A stretch of 64,000 nt of DNA, taken from Streptomyces albofaciens JCM 4342 (GTDB lineage: Bacteria > Actinomycetota > Actinomycetes > Streptomycetales > Streptomycetaceae). The position numbers and the translations under genes were made by a program. The notes under the pieces are model-generated. The model saw only the letters and a program-made list of their open reading frames with translations. It was not told the origin of the DNA and did not search any database. Below are positions 45,570-52,683 of the stretch, in pieces (position 1 is the first letter of the stretch; each line of letters begins with the position of its first letter). The stretch lies in assembly GCF_008634025.1 (NCBI RefSeq), contig NZ_PDCM01000002.1, forward strand, positions 1,488,001 to 1,552,000, in the 5' to 3' direction.

Positions 45570-45975
45570 TCCAGGCTCCTCGCGTTGTGATTCCCCCGTG
45601 CGCAAGCTCGCGCTGACGCACCCTAACGACTTACGGCAGGCCCGTGCATCGGTGATGTCCGCCGGAGAGAGACATCACCGGGCCGTTCAGGCGTAGAACC
45701 CACCCCCGCTTCTCTTCCTTCTTCTACAACTCCCGGCGGGGGAGGAGGGTTCCCGCCACCGCCGGACCGCGAGAAACTCGCGACGCGAAGCGGAACACAT
45801 ATGCAAACAAACCATCTTCCCCCATTCAGATACATACTCTAACAGTGCCTTTATCTACGGGGCACCCCTACCTGAGGTAGCTGAACCTGCGATGTCGCAT
45901 TCCGCGGGTTACCGGGAACGGCATTTCCCCGAAGATCCGGTACCGCCGGAAAATACGTGCATTCACCACCCGAAG
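45570..45975. other. Upstream region of the StrR-like gene
   Basis: No credible gene. It carries the perfect N11 inverted repeat at 45650-45680 and, at ~45798-45857, an AT-rich patch unusual for this DNA that may hold the promoter or mark the edge of the transposon remnant. The open frame at 45623-45835 is proline/glycine-rich and has no ribosome site. Confidence 0.6.
45650..45680. promoter_or_regulatory. Perfect inverted repeat with N11 spacer upstream of the StrR-like gene
   Basis: CGGTGATGTC (45650-45659), 11 bases, GACATCACCG (45671-45680). Arm length and spacing resemble StrR-type operators (StrR itself uses 9-bp arms with N11), but the arm sequence differs. A weaker copy lies at 44175-44205. 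Confidence 0.6.
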
Positions 45976-46485
45976 TCATTCGCTCCGCGCCGGGCGCGGG
46001 TCGCGCGCCGCCCGTCCCTCCCGCGCCCGCTCCGCGCGGACCCATCCGCCCGCGCTCCGCTCCGCCGACCTCGGCGCCGGTGCCACGTACGACCACCCGT
46101 GCCGGCGCATCATCTTGCGCACCCCCTGGATCGTGTACGTGACATGGAAGCGCCGCGCGATCACGGTCTGGATGCGCTCCAGCGTCCAGCGCCGGTCGGG
46201 CCAGCCGTAGGCCTCCGGCCCCTTGGCGAGTTCCGCCTCCAACTGGCGGAACTGGGCCGGGCTCAGCCGCGGCCGGGACGCCGGCCCCTTCGAGCCCAGG
46301 GCCCCCGCCCCGTCGCTCCGCCAGGACTTGCGCCACCGCTGCACCGACCGCACGCTCACCCGCAGATCCCTGGCGATCACCGCGTTGGTCTCGCCCTGCG
46401 CGAACCGCTCGACCGCCCGCAGCCGCAGCTGTTCGCGGAACTCCCGCCGCTCGGCGGTCAGTCCGCCGCCCTGTGCGTATCGCAT
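45976..46485 (-). pseudogene. Truncated IS630-family transposase (N-terminal part)
   Basis: The frame starts at the family-typical MRYAQGGGLTAERREF (ATG 46485; ATG 46533 upstream is also open) and contains a helix-turn-helix (ETNAVIARDLRVSVRSVQRW) and the second winged-helix part ending MMRRHGWSY. In full IS630 transposases the DDE catalytic domain follows; here the frame ends ~45 residues later in an Arg/Glu-rich tail with no DDE residues. No matching catalytic part is seen to the left, and no clear terminal repeats or TA duplication. It is a dead insertion lying between the StrR-like gene and the DAHP synthase. Confidence 0.75.
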
Positions 46486-46566
46486 CTCTCCGACATACCG
46501 CAAGATTCGCCATGCGTCAGCCTTCGCCGACATCACCGGTTCAGCGCCGGTACCCCTATCGCGGGC

Positions 46567-46584
46567 TCCCCGGTGCACCGGGGA
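46567..46584. repeat. 18-bp perfect palindrome upstream of the transposase remnant
   Basis: TCCCCGGTGCACCGGGGA reads the same on both strands. It lies in the ~290-bp stretch between the remnant and the DAHP synthase stop; it could end the DAHP transcript, though only AAC follows. Confidence 0.4.
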
Positions 46585-46776
46585 ACACCCGTCCCCCGGT
46601 GCCCCATCCGCCCGGCCGTACGTGCGGAAATTGGCCTGTACCAACCGGGCGGACGATGGGTCGTGTGCGCTTTCGTCCGAGCGCCCGTCGGGGTACCCCT
46701 ACCGCCGGGCGTACGCCCGTCCGGCGCCGACGCCCCAACGCGCCGACCGCACCTCCGCACCCCCGCAGCAGCCGCG

Positions 46777-47832
46777 TCAGGAGGCGGCGATCCCCGCCGG
46801 GCTCCGCGGCGCCGGCTGCGTGAGCGAGCGTCCCATCAGCGGCGACAGCACGGTGGCCGTCTTGGCGATCTCCTGCATGTCGGCGTCGAGCAGCGCCTGG
46901 TCGCCGTCGCACAGCGCCGACTCCGGCGCCGGATGCACGTCGATCATCACGCCGTCCGCCCCCACCGCCAGCGCGGCGCGCATCAGCGGCAGCACCAGCT
47001 CACGCCGGCCGCCCGAGTGCGAGGGGTCCACGATCACCGGCAGGTGCGACAGCCGCTGGACCACCGGCACCGCGCTGATGTCCAGCGTGTTGCGGGTGCG
47101 CGTCTCGAACGTGCGGATGCCGCGCTCGCACAGCACGATGTCCAGGTTCCCGCGCTGCGCGATGTACTCGGCGGCCATCAGCCACTCGTCGATGGTCGCC
47201 CCGAACCCGCGCTTGAGCAGCACCGGCCGGCCCGCCGAGCCCACCGCCTGCAACAGCGCGAAGTTCTGCATGTTACGGGTGCCGATCTGGAGCATGTCCG
47301 CGTACGAGGCGACCAGTTCGACGCTGCCCGGATCGATGACCTCGGTGACCACCGGCAGCCCGGTCTCGGCACGCACGTCGGCGAGGATGCGCAGCCCGGC
47401 CTCGCCCAGCCCCTGGTAGGCGTACGGCGAGGTACGCGGCTTGAACGCGCCGCCGCGCAGCATCGAGGCACCGGCGGCGCGGGCCATCCGCGCCGCGGTG
47501 AGCGTCTGCTCCGGCGACTCGACGGCACACGGCCCCGCGATGACGGACAGGGTGTCGGGCCCGATCGGCACACCGCCGACCCGGACGACCGACCGGGCGG
47601 GGTGGTGCTCCCGGCTGACGAGCTTGTGCGGCACGGAGATCCGTACGACGTCCAGGACCCCCTTGCGGCTGCGCAGGTTGAGCGCCTCGAACTCGTCCAC
47701 GTCCCCGACGAGCCCGACGATCGTACGGGTCACCCCCCGGCTGACGAAGGCATCACCGCCCGCCGAGCGCACCAGGCCGACGACGGCGTCGACATCCTCC
47801 TGTGTGGCCCCCGGGGCCATCACCACCACCAT
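46777..47832 (-). CDS. 3-deoxy-7-phosphoheptulonate (DAHP) synthase, type I-beta
   Basis: 351 residues. A short N-terminal ferredoxin-like regulatory part (MVVVMAPGATQEDVDAVV...VGLVGD) precedes the barrel with SVIAGPCAVES, RGGAFKPRTSPYAYQG, QIGTRNMQNF, LLKRGFG, and VDPSHSGGRRE, the metal and PEP site residues of the AroA(I-beta)/B. subtilis-type family. It condenses PEP with erythrose 4-phosphate, the first step of the shikimate pathway. A cluster-borne copy is known from balhimycin, where it raises the supply of aromatic precursors; here Hpg, Tyr and Trp units all need it. GGGAGGAA precedes ATG 47832. Its leader holds a hairpin (47889-47920). Confidence 0.93.
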   Translation of the reverse strand: MVVVMAPGATQEDVDAVVGLVRSAGGDAFVSRGVTRTIVGLVGDVDEFEALNLRSRKGVLDVVRISVPHKLVSREHHPARSVVRVGGVPIGPDTLSVIAGPCAVESPEQTLTAARMARAAGASMLRGGAFKPRTSPYAYQGLGEAGLRILADVRAETGLPVVTEVIDPGSVELVASYADMLQIGTRNMQNFALLQAVGSAGRPVLLKRGFGATIDEWLMAAEYIAQRGNLDIVLCERGIRTFETRTRNTLDISAVPVVQRLSHLPVIVDPSHSGGRRELVLPLMRAALAVGADGVMIDVHPAPESALCDGDQALLDADMQEIAKTATVLSPLMGRSLTQPAPRSPAGIAAS

Positions 47833-47888
47833 GAGGGTTCCTCCCGTTGAGTGGACCGGCACCGGCCGGCCCGATGTGGTTGCGAGAA

Positions 47889-47920
47889 ACCGGCGCACGC
47901 CCGCACCGCCGTGCGCCGGT
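47889..47920 (-). promoter_or_regulatory. Leader hairpin, possible attenuator of DAHP synthase
   Basis: Perfect 11-bp arms ACCGGCGCACG (47889-47899) and CGTGCGCCGGT (47910-47920). On the minus-strand transcript the stem is followed by TTTCTC, giving a terminator-like shape 57-88 bases upstream of ATG 47832. I see no Trp-rich leader peptide like those of Streptomyces trp genes. Confidence 0.4.
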
Positions 47921-48122
47921 CCGTCTGCTGGAGCTCCCCGGGGCCGCCCGGCCGCACCGCGGCACCCGTGCGCGCACCCCCGCCGCACCACCGCGATGCC
48001 CGGCAACTACGGCTTAATTCAAGGGAGTTCGCGGAATGTGGTATCGCCGTCAATCATTCCACAGGTCCGCGGCGAGGTGTCCAACCGCGCAACGTCGGGG
48101 AGGTGGGGCGGGGGCGGGCCTG

Positions 48123-48316
48123 TACGGGCCGGGGTTGGGGGGTGGGTCCGTACCGGCCGGGGCCGAGGACGCACCCGTACCGGCCGGAGTTGGGAGGCGG
48201 GCCCGTACCGGCCGGGGTTGGGAGGCCCGGCCCGTACCGGACGGGGCCGAGGGCAAGTCCGTACCGACCGGGGTTGGGAGGCGGGCCCGTACCGGACGGG
48301 GCCGAGGGCAAGTCCG
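48123..48316. repeat. Tandem minisatellite, seven units of 27-29 bp
   Basis: Units begin TACCGG(C/A)CGGGG and fall in two types: a 28-bp form containing GTTGGGAGGCGGGCCCG and a 27-bp form containing CCGAGGGCAAGTCCG. Boundaries: 48123, 48151, 48178, 48206, 48235, 48262, 48290, ending 48316; a partial unit follows. The order is A-B-A-A'-B-A-B. Confidence 0.85.
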
Positions 48317-48440
48317 TACCGACCGTCGCCCATGGGCGCGCCCCTCCCGACCGGGACGTACGAGTCGTGCCCCTCCCCACCGGGCCCCACGGATCACCCT
48401 CTTCCCCACCGGAACCCACGGATCGCCCCTCCCACCCCCC

Positions 48441-49883
48441 CTAACCGGCCCGCAGACAATCACGCGATAAACCGTCGCCGCACCCGGCCGGCCCGGCCTC
48501 CTCCCCCGCGTCCAGGTTCAGCCGGGCAGCCAGGTCCGTACGGCGCTGCACGCCCAGCTTCCGGTAGGCGCGGGTCAGGTGCTGCTCCACGGTGCTGATC
48601 GTGATGAACAGCGCCCCGGCTATCTGCCGGTTGGTGTACCCGCGCGCGGCGAGCGTCGCGACGCGCAGTTCCGCGCCGCTCAGCTCGGTGGCCGAACGCC
48701 CCGCCCCGGGCCGCTCGGAGCGCTCGGGCGGGCAGGCGCTCGCCGCGCCGACCGGCGACGCCTTCAGCACGGGCGCCTTGATGCCGCACTCCCGCATCAG
48801 TTGCTGCGCCTTGCGCGCCGCCACCCGGGCCCGGCCGTCCTCGTTCCTGTCCCAATGGCTGTACGACAGTTCCGCCATCGCGTACGCCAGCTCCAGCCGG
48901 TGGCCGCTGCGCTGGAGGATGTCCAGGGACTCGGCGAGGAGCCGCGGGCGGTCCGCGCGGTCGGCCAGCGCCGCCAGCACCCGCAGCGCGACCCCGCGCA
49001 TCCACGGCGGCCGGGTGCCGGTGCGGGCCAGTTCGTCCTCCAGGAGGGACCGGGCGCGCCGGTCGTCGCCCAGGGCGACGTACACCTGCGCGGCGTCGGA
49101 GCGCCACGGCACCAGCGCGGACAGGTCGAGGCGCCAGCGCGCCATCAGGTCCCCGCACCCGTGGAAGTCCTCCAGCGCGGCGTACAAGCGGCCCGCGGCG
49201 AGGTGGTAGTGACCGCGCGCCCAGAGATACAACAGCCCGCCGGGCGTCCGGAACGCCGCGTCGGGCACGGGGATCCTCAGGTGCGCCGCGGCCTCGTCCA
49301 GCCGTCCCGTGGCGGCCTTCGCGTACAGGAGCGCGGCGACCGGGGCGGCGACGGCCGCCCCCCACCCTTCGGGCGGGACGACGGTGAGCGCGGTGTGCGC
49401 CGACTCCTCCGCCGCGGGCAGCTCGCCGAGTCTGATCTCGGTGTACGCCTTGGCCGTGGCGAACAGCGCCTGCCACATCGGCGCCCGCCGCTCGCGCGCC
49501 TCCGCCACGAGGATGTCGCACCAACGGGACGCCTCCGGCAGCCCGTCGGCGACGATGAGCGCCACCAGGGCGGCCAGCCCCGCCGCCGGGGTACGGTCCT
49601 CCGGCCGGGTCTCCTGGAGGATCCGCTCCGCACGGACGATCACGTCCCCGGCCGCGCCCTCGTCCAGCACGGAAGTGATCAGCGCGAGGGCCCGCTGCTG
49701 CGTACCGTGCTCGGCCACCGGCCCGGAGGTCCGGCCACCGGCTCCCGCGCTCCCGTACGCCCCCGACGCCACCCCGTCCCCGTACCGGCCGGCCACCCCG
49801 GGATACCCGTAAGCGAACCAGAGCCGGGCCGACTCCAGCACCCGCCGCTCCCCCGCACCACCGACTTCCCCCTCCACATGCAC
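48441..49883 (-). CDS. LuxR-type regulator, C-terminal part (frame-shifted from 49679-51373)
   Basis: About 480 residues from a possible GTG at 49883. It starts around VHVEGEVGGAGERRVLESARLWFAYGYPG, has a helical repeat region, and ends with a LuxR DNA-binding domain (LSGAELRVATLAARGYTNRQIAGAL, then ISTVEQHLTRAYRKLGVQRR). Alone it would be an unusual regulator; together with the upstream frame it makes a normal ~950-residue LAL protein. A TTA leucine codon at 48468-48470, near the end (GDG-L-SRD), implies bldA dependence. LAL regulators bind direct repeats at promoters of their clusters; complestatin has a LuxR-type regulator too. The exact start is unknown because the break lies in a C-rich low-complexity stretch. 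Confidence 0.8.
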   Translation of the reverse strand: MHVEGEVGGAGERRVLESARLWFAYGYPGVAGRYGDGVASGAYGSAGAGGRTSGPVAEHGTQQRALALITSVLDEGAAGDVIVRAERILQETRPEDRTPAAGLAALVALIVADGLPEASRWCDILVAEARERRAPMWQALFATAKAYTEIRLGELPAAEESAHTALTVVPPEGWGAAVAAPVAALLYAKAATGRLDEAAAHLRIPVPDAAFRTPGGLLYLWARGHYHLAAGRLYAALEDFHGCGDLMARWRLDLSALVPWRSDAAQVYVALGDDRRARSLLEDELARTGTRPPWMRGVALRVLAALADRADRPRLLAESLDILQRSGHRLELAYAMAELSYSHWDRNEDGRARVAARKAQQLMRECGIKAPVLKASPVGAASACPPERSERPGAGRSATELSGAELRVATLAARGYTNRQIAGALFITISTVEQHLTRAYRKLGVQRRTDLAARLNLDAGEEAGPAGCGDGLSRDCLRAG

Positions 49884-51373
49884 CGCACCCCCACCGTGCC
49901 TGCCCCCTCCCCCTCCCGCTCCCTCCCCTTTCCACCCTCCCCCGCCCGAAGCACCTCCAGCGCCTCGTCCGCCCTGCCGAACCACAGCAGATGGCCGATC
50001 AGCGCCTTCATGTCCCGGGGGGTGAGGCGCCCGGCCAGCGCGGCGTCGGTGAGGGCGGGCAGGTGCCGTACGGCGGCGGACGGGTCGACCCGCCACCCGG
50101 CCCGTACCAGCGCGATCCGGACCCTGAGCACCTGCCGCTCGTCCGCGCAGCTGTCCCGGGCCACGCGCAGGCAGTCCAGCGCCCGCCCCACTTCGTTACG
50201 GGCCAGCGCGGCCTCGGCCGCCTCCAGGAGGGCGGGCAGCACCCAGGGGGCGTCCACGTTCTCTGCGGCGACCAGATGGCGGGCCAGTACGGTCGACGGC
50301 GCCCCGTGCTCGTACAGCACCCGGGCGACGCGGGCCTCCAGGCGCGGCGAGCGCGGCGGCTCCACCCGGCGCAGCACCGCCGTCCGCCCGGCCTCGTGAC
50401 GGAACCGGCCGCCGGCGAGCAGCCCCATGTCGTGCAGGGCGCGCAGGCTGCGTTCGCCCGCCGCGCGGGGAGCACCGAGCAGTTCGGCGGGCTCGGCCCG
50501 CCCGGCCCGCGGCCCGAGCACCGCCAGCACCCAGGCGGTGCTGCGGGTGAGGCGGTCGCTGCGGTTCAGGCACAGCGCGACGGCGCGTTCGTACGCCTCA
50601 CCGGGCACCAGCCCGGCGTTCCCGGCGCGATCCGCGTCCGCGTAATCGTCCAGCAGCGCCCGCACCAGCAGCGGGCTGCCGCCGCTCAGCCGGTGGAATT
50701 CCGATACGGGCGGCGCCGAACGCCGCCCTTTCCGCCCGTCGGCCAGCATGGCGGCGATACCGTCCCGCGGCAGCGCACCGACATGCAGGAAACGGCATAC
50801 CGGCCGCCGCAGCAATTCCCGCCGCGTCCGGCTGTCGTCCCACTCCGAACCGCTGCTTTCCCCGAGGACCACCAGAATCCTGCTGACATCCAGCCGTCGC
50901 ACGACATACAGCAGACATTCCATGGAATGGACATCGGCCAGCTGCACGTCGTCGACGCACACCACGAGCGGCCGTTTCCTGGCCCGGGCGAAGAGGATTC
51001 CGCACATCCGCGGAAAGACGTCCGCGACCACTTCCGCGGGCACCGCGCCGTCCGCGCCCCGCACCGGCGCGCCGACGGTGAGCGGCGACGGCAGCGGCCA
51101 CACCGCCGCCTCCCCGTCCGCGCCGGACGGGGAGGCGGTCCGCAGCAACTGCTCCACCACGCGCAGCGGCACGTCCCGGTCCGCCGCGGTCGCCGTCGCC
51201 TGCAACCACACCGCGCCGGTCGGCGCCACCCGCTCCCGGAACGCGCGCAGCAACGCCGTCTTCCCGGCCCCCACCGCACCGCTGACCAACACCGCCCCGC
51301 CGCGCCCGGCCGCACAGGCGTCGAGCATGCCCTCCAGGACGGAGAGCTCCGTGTCCCGTTCCACCAACTTCAT
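49679..51373 (-). CDS. LAL-type LuxR regulator, N-terminal ATPase part (frame broken)
   Basis: The frame opens at ATG 51373 (GGGGGTGAAG upstream) and encodes the N-terminal AAA-type ATPase of the large LuxR family: Walker A SGAVGAGKTALL near residue 31-42, Walker B PLVVCVDDVQLAD near 135-147. Family-like sequence continues to EALEVLRAGEG at ~49940; the remaining ~85 codons down to 49679 are out of frame (GKGREREGEGAG...). The natural continuation lies in the other frame from ~49883. Recovering one frame needs one extra base, or loss of two, within 49883-49945, where plus-strand C5 runs cluster. The cause may be a sequencing error, a real inactivating mutation or slippage. It is probably the pathway regulator of the adjacent cluster. 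Confidence 0.8.
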   Translation of the reverse strand: MKLVERDTELSVLEGMLDACAAGRGGAVLVSGAVGAGKTALLRAFRERVAPTGAVWLQATATAADRDVPLRVVEQLLRTASPSGADGEAAVWPLPSPLTVGAPVRGADGAVPAEVVADVFPRMCGILFARARKRPLVVCVDDVQLADVHSMECLLYVVRRLDVSRILVVLGESSGSEWDDSRTRRELLRRPVCRFLHVGALPRDGIAAMLADGRKGRRSAPPVSEFHRLSGGSPLLVRALLDDYADADRAGNAGLVPGEAYERAVALCLNRSDRLTRSTAWVLAVLGPRAGRAEPAELLGAPRAAGERSLRALHDMGLLAGGRFRHEAGRTAVLRRVEPPRSPRLEARVARVLYEHGAPSTVLARHLVAAENVDAPWVLPALLEAAEAALARNEVGRALDCLRVARDSCADERQVLRVRIALVRAGWRVDPSAAVRHLPALTDAALAGRLTPRDMKALIGHLLWFGRADEALEVLRAGEGGKGREREGEGAGTVGVRCMWRGKSVVRGSGGCWSRPGSGSLTGIPGWPAGTGTGWRRGRTGAREPVAGPPGRWPSTVRSSGPSR

Positions 51374-52032
51374 GAGCCGGCTTCACCCCCGTATCCGGAC
51401 TCCCGCTGTTCAGTAGGACGGATATCCAGCCGCGACCGGCCCCCCGGCTCCAACAGTCACAGAAAATGCACCCGGCCGTCATTCCCCGGCCCCGGAACAG
51501 TCATCCCCCGCGTCCGCACCCGGTGACGACCCGCTCCGCCCTAACACGTCCCTTATTCCACCAACATTACCCCGCCACCACCCCCGGCAGGGAAACAATT
51601 TGAGGAGTCCACCATTCCCCTGACCACTCACCGACGCGAGCTTCCCCATCACCCTTACGGCGCGTAACAGAATCATCGGACCAGAGCCGCGAATTCACCC
51701 CACGGCAATCCTCCGCCCCCGCACACTCCACCACTCACCGCCCCATCTCCGGCCCCACTGGCAGCAAGGACCACCGGGCCCACCCCTGCGCCTCGCTCAG
51801 AACCCCTGCCGGGTACGCGCCGGTCACGTGCTCAACGAGGCTGAGGGGGCATACGGGTCAAGTCGGCGCGGGCGTACCGTGGTTCCGGGATGACGGAGTG
51901 CGCGGGTGCGTGGGTGCGCGACGGACTGTTGCTGCTGAGGGTGAAGGGAACCGGGCCGGACATCCGGCCGCTTCGTGGAAGCGGTGGCCTTCATGCGTCT
52001 GCGCCAAATGCAGAAACCCCTGATGAACAGGG
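51374..52032. other. Non-coding spacer between the cluster and the defence island
   Basis: No gene supported on either strand; open frames here are Arg/Pro/Ser-rich shadows without ribosome sites. It probably holds the LAL promoter near its left edge. A small hairpin is annotated separately at 52016-52034. Confidence 0.5.
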
Positions 52033-52034
52033 GT
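52016..52034 (-). terminator. Small terminator-like hairpin
   Basis: ACCCCTG (52016-52022), 5-base loop, CAGGGGT (52028-52034). On the minus strand it is followed by TTCTGC. It directly abuts the integrase relic. Confidence 0.3.
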
Positions 52035-52394
52035 CAAGACCGAGGCGGAACGAGCGCTGCGCAAGTGGCACAGCGACCATGAGGCGGGCAGCCTCACTTC
52101 TCGATCGGACATGGCCATGGGGCAACTCGTGGACGGGTGGTTGGCCAAGCCCCCCTTACCAGGGATGGCGACGACAACGCGATCATCTATGCGGACCAAG
52201 CGTTGATGAACGCCCTCAAGTGGCATTGCGAGCGTCAGCAGGCAGGGAAGGAACGATCCAGCCCGCTGTGGGTGGATCACGGGTTGGGGTTCGCCCGGGA
52301 CGGCTTCGCCCGGCTACCCCACGGCCCGCTACGGCAGGCGCCGCGCCGAGGGAGCCAAGAAGATCGCCGCTTCCGGCGCACCCGTACGGGCTGA
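52033..52394 (+). pseudogene. Relic of a phage-type (tyrosine) integrase
   Basis: Two fragments in different plus-strand frames resemble an actinobacterial integrase. From 52033 the peptide VKTEAERALRKWHSDHEAGS...DMAMGQLVDGWLA looks like the core-binding N-terminal domain. After a frame change near 52140-52160, ADQALMNALKWHCERQ and SSPLWVDHGLGFARDGF resemble the middle of the catalytic domain before the first catalytic His-x-x-Arg. The R-HxxR-H-Y catalytic residues are absent and the intervening part is deleted. It suggests that the neighbouring island was once mobile. The call is by eye on short stretches. Confidence 0.5.
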
Positions 52395-52457
52395 CTCCCG
52401 GGTCCGACCGGGAGAATCGCTCGGCTGTTGGTCACGTGACAGCCGGAGAAACAGAAA

Positions 52458-52480
52458 ACCCCACGTGAAGTGGGGTTTCC
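52458..52480. terminator. Rho-independent terminator, bidirectional
   Basis: Perfect 9-bp stem AAACCCCAC (52458-52466) and GTGGGGTTT (52472-52480) with a 5-base loop; A run on the left and T run on the right, so it can act on both strands. It lies after the pPIWI-RE gene in its direction of transcription. Confidence 0.65.
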
Positions 52481-52569
52481 GCTGGTCGGGTCGTTCACGA
52501 GTTCCCTTGACCAGGCGCAACAGAGCCAATTGATGTTGAGGTTCCCGCGAGCCGCAAGATCACTCCCCG

Positions 52570-52587
52570 ATTGTATGCGCATGCAAT
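52570..52587. repeat. AT-rich near-palindrome
   Basis: ATTGTATGCGCATGCAAT is symmetric except for one pair. The local AT content is high. It could be an old attachment core or an operator; nothing else supports either. Confidence 0.3.
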
Positions 52588-52630
52588 TTATTGATGGGAT
52601 GCGCCTACGCCCGTGAGGTAGTGAGGGCCG

Positions 52631-52679
52631 TCCCGCCGAGTAGCCGAAGGGAGAGACTCCCCTCGGCTACTCGGCGGGA
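52631..52679. terminator. Long hairpin directly after the pPIWI-RE gene
   Basis: 17-bp perfect arms (52631-52647 with 52663-52679) continue after one A-C mismatch into a further 5-bp stem (GGGAG/CTCCC) with a 3-base loop. The total is 22 paired bases, starting only four bases past the stop codon at 52684. No T run follows on the minus strand. It probably ends or protects the 3' end of the four-gene island transcript. Confidence 0.65.
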
Positions 52680-52683
52680 AGCT

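Larger units (their letters stand above)
47833..48440. other. 608-bp spacer between DAHP synthase and LuxR regulator
   Basis: No gene supported. It contains the leader hairpin at 47889-47920, an AT-richer patch near 48010-48060 that may hold the DAHP synthase promoter, and the tandem repeat at 48123-48316. Several overlapping frames are open only because of the repeat. Confidence 0.6.

Noticed and set aside
45623..45835. 70-codon minus-strand frame with PPPPPG stretch
   Set aside because: No ribosome site, overlaps the operator of the StrR-like gene and has no recognisable motif.
44079..45900. Canonical StrR operator GTTCGACTG-N11-CAGTCGAAC
   Set aside because: Searched by eye in both promoter regions and not found; only the Bbr-type box and the CGGTGATGTC-N11 repeat are present.
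47833..48100. Trp-type leader peptide for DAHP synthase attenuation
   Set aside because: No short frame with consecutive Trp or other aromatic codons is seen before the hairpin.
48079..48107. Second GTCCAA-N17-TTGGAC box upstream of DAHP synthase
   Set aside because: GTCCAA is present at 48079-48084 but the expected partner 17 bases on reads GGTGGG.
48019..48463. Several overlapping frames with RTGRGWEAGP-like repeats
   Set aside because: They are generated by the 27/28-bp minisatellite being open in many frames, not by selection on protein.
51858..52280. 140-codon minus-strand frame
   Set aside because: No family resemblance or ribosome site, and it is antisense to the integrase relic.
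51890..52468. 192-codon plus-strand frame
   Set aside because: Low-complexity composition with no ribosome site or domain; the recognisable integrase-like peptides lie in other frames, so it is treated as relic sequence.
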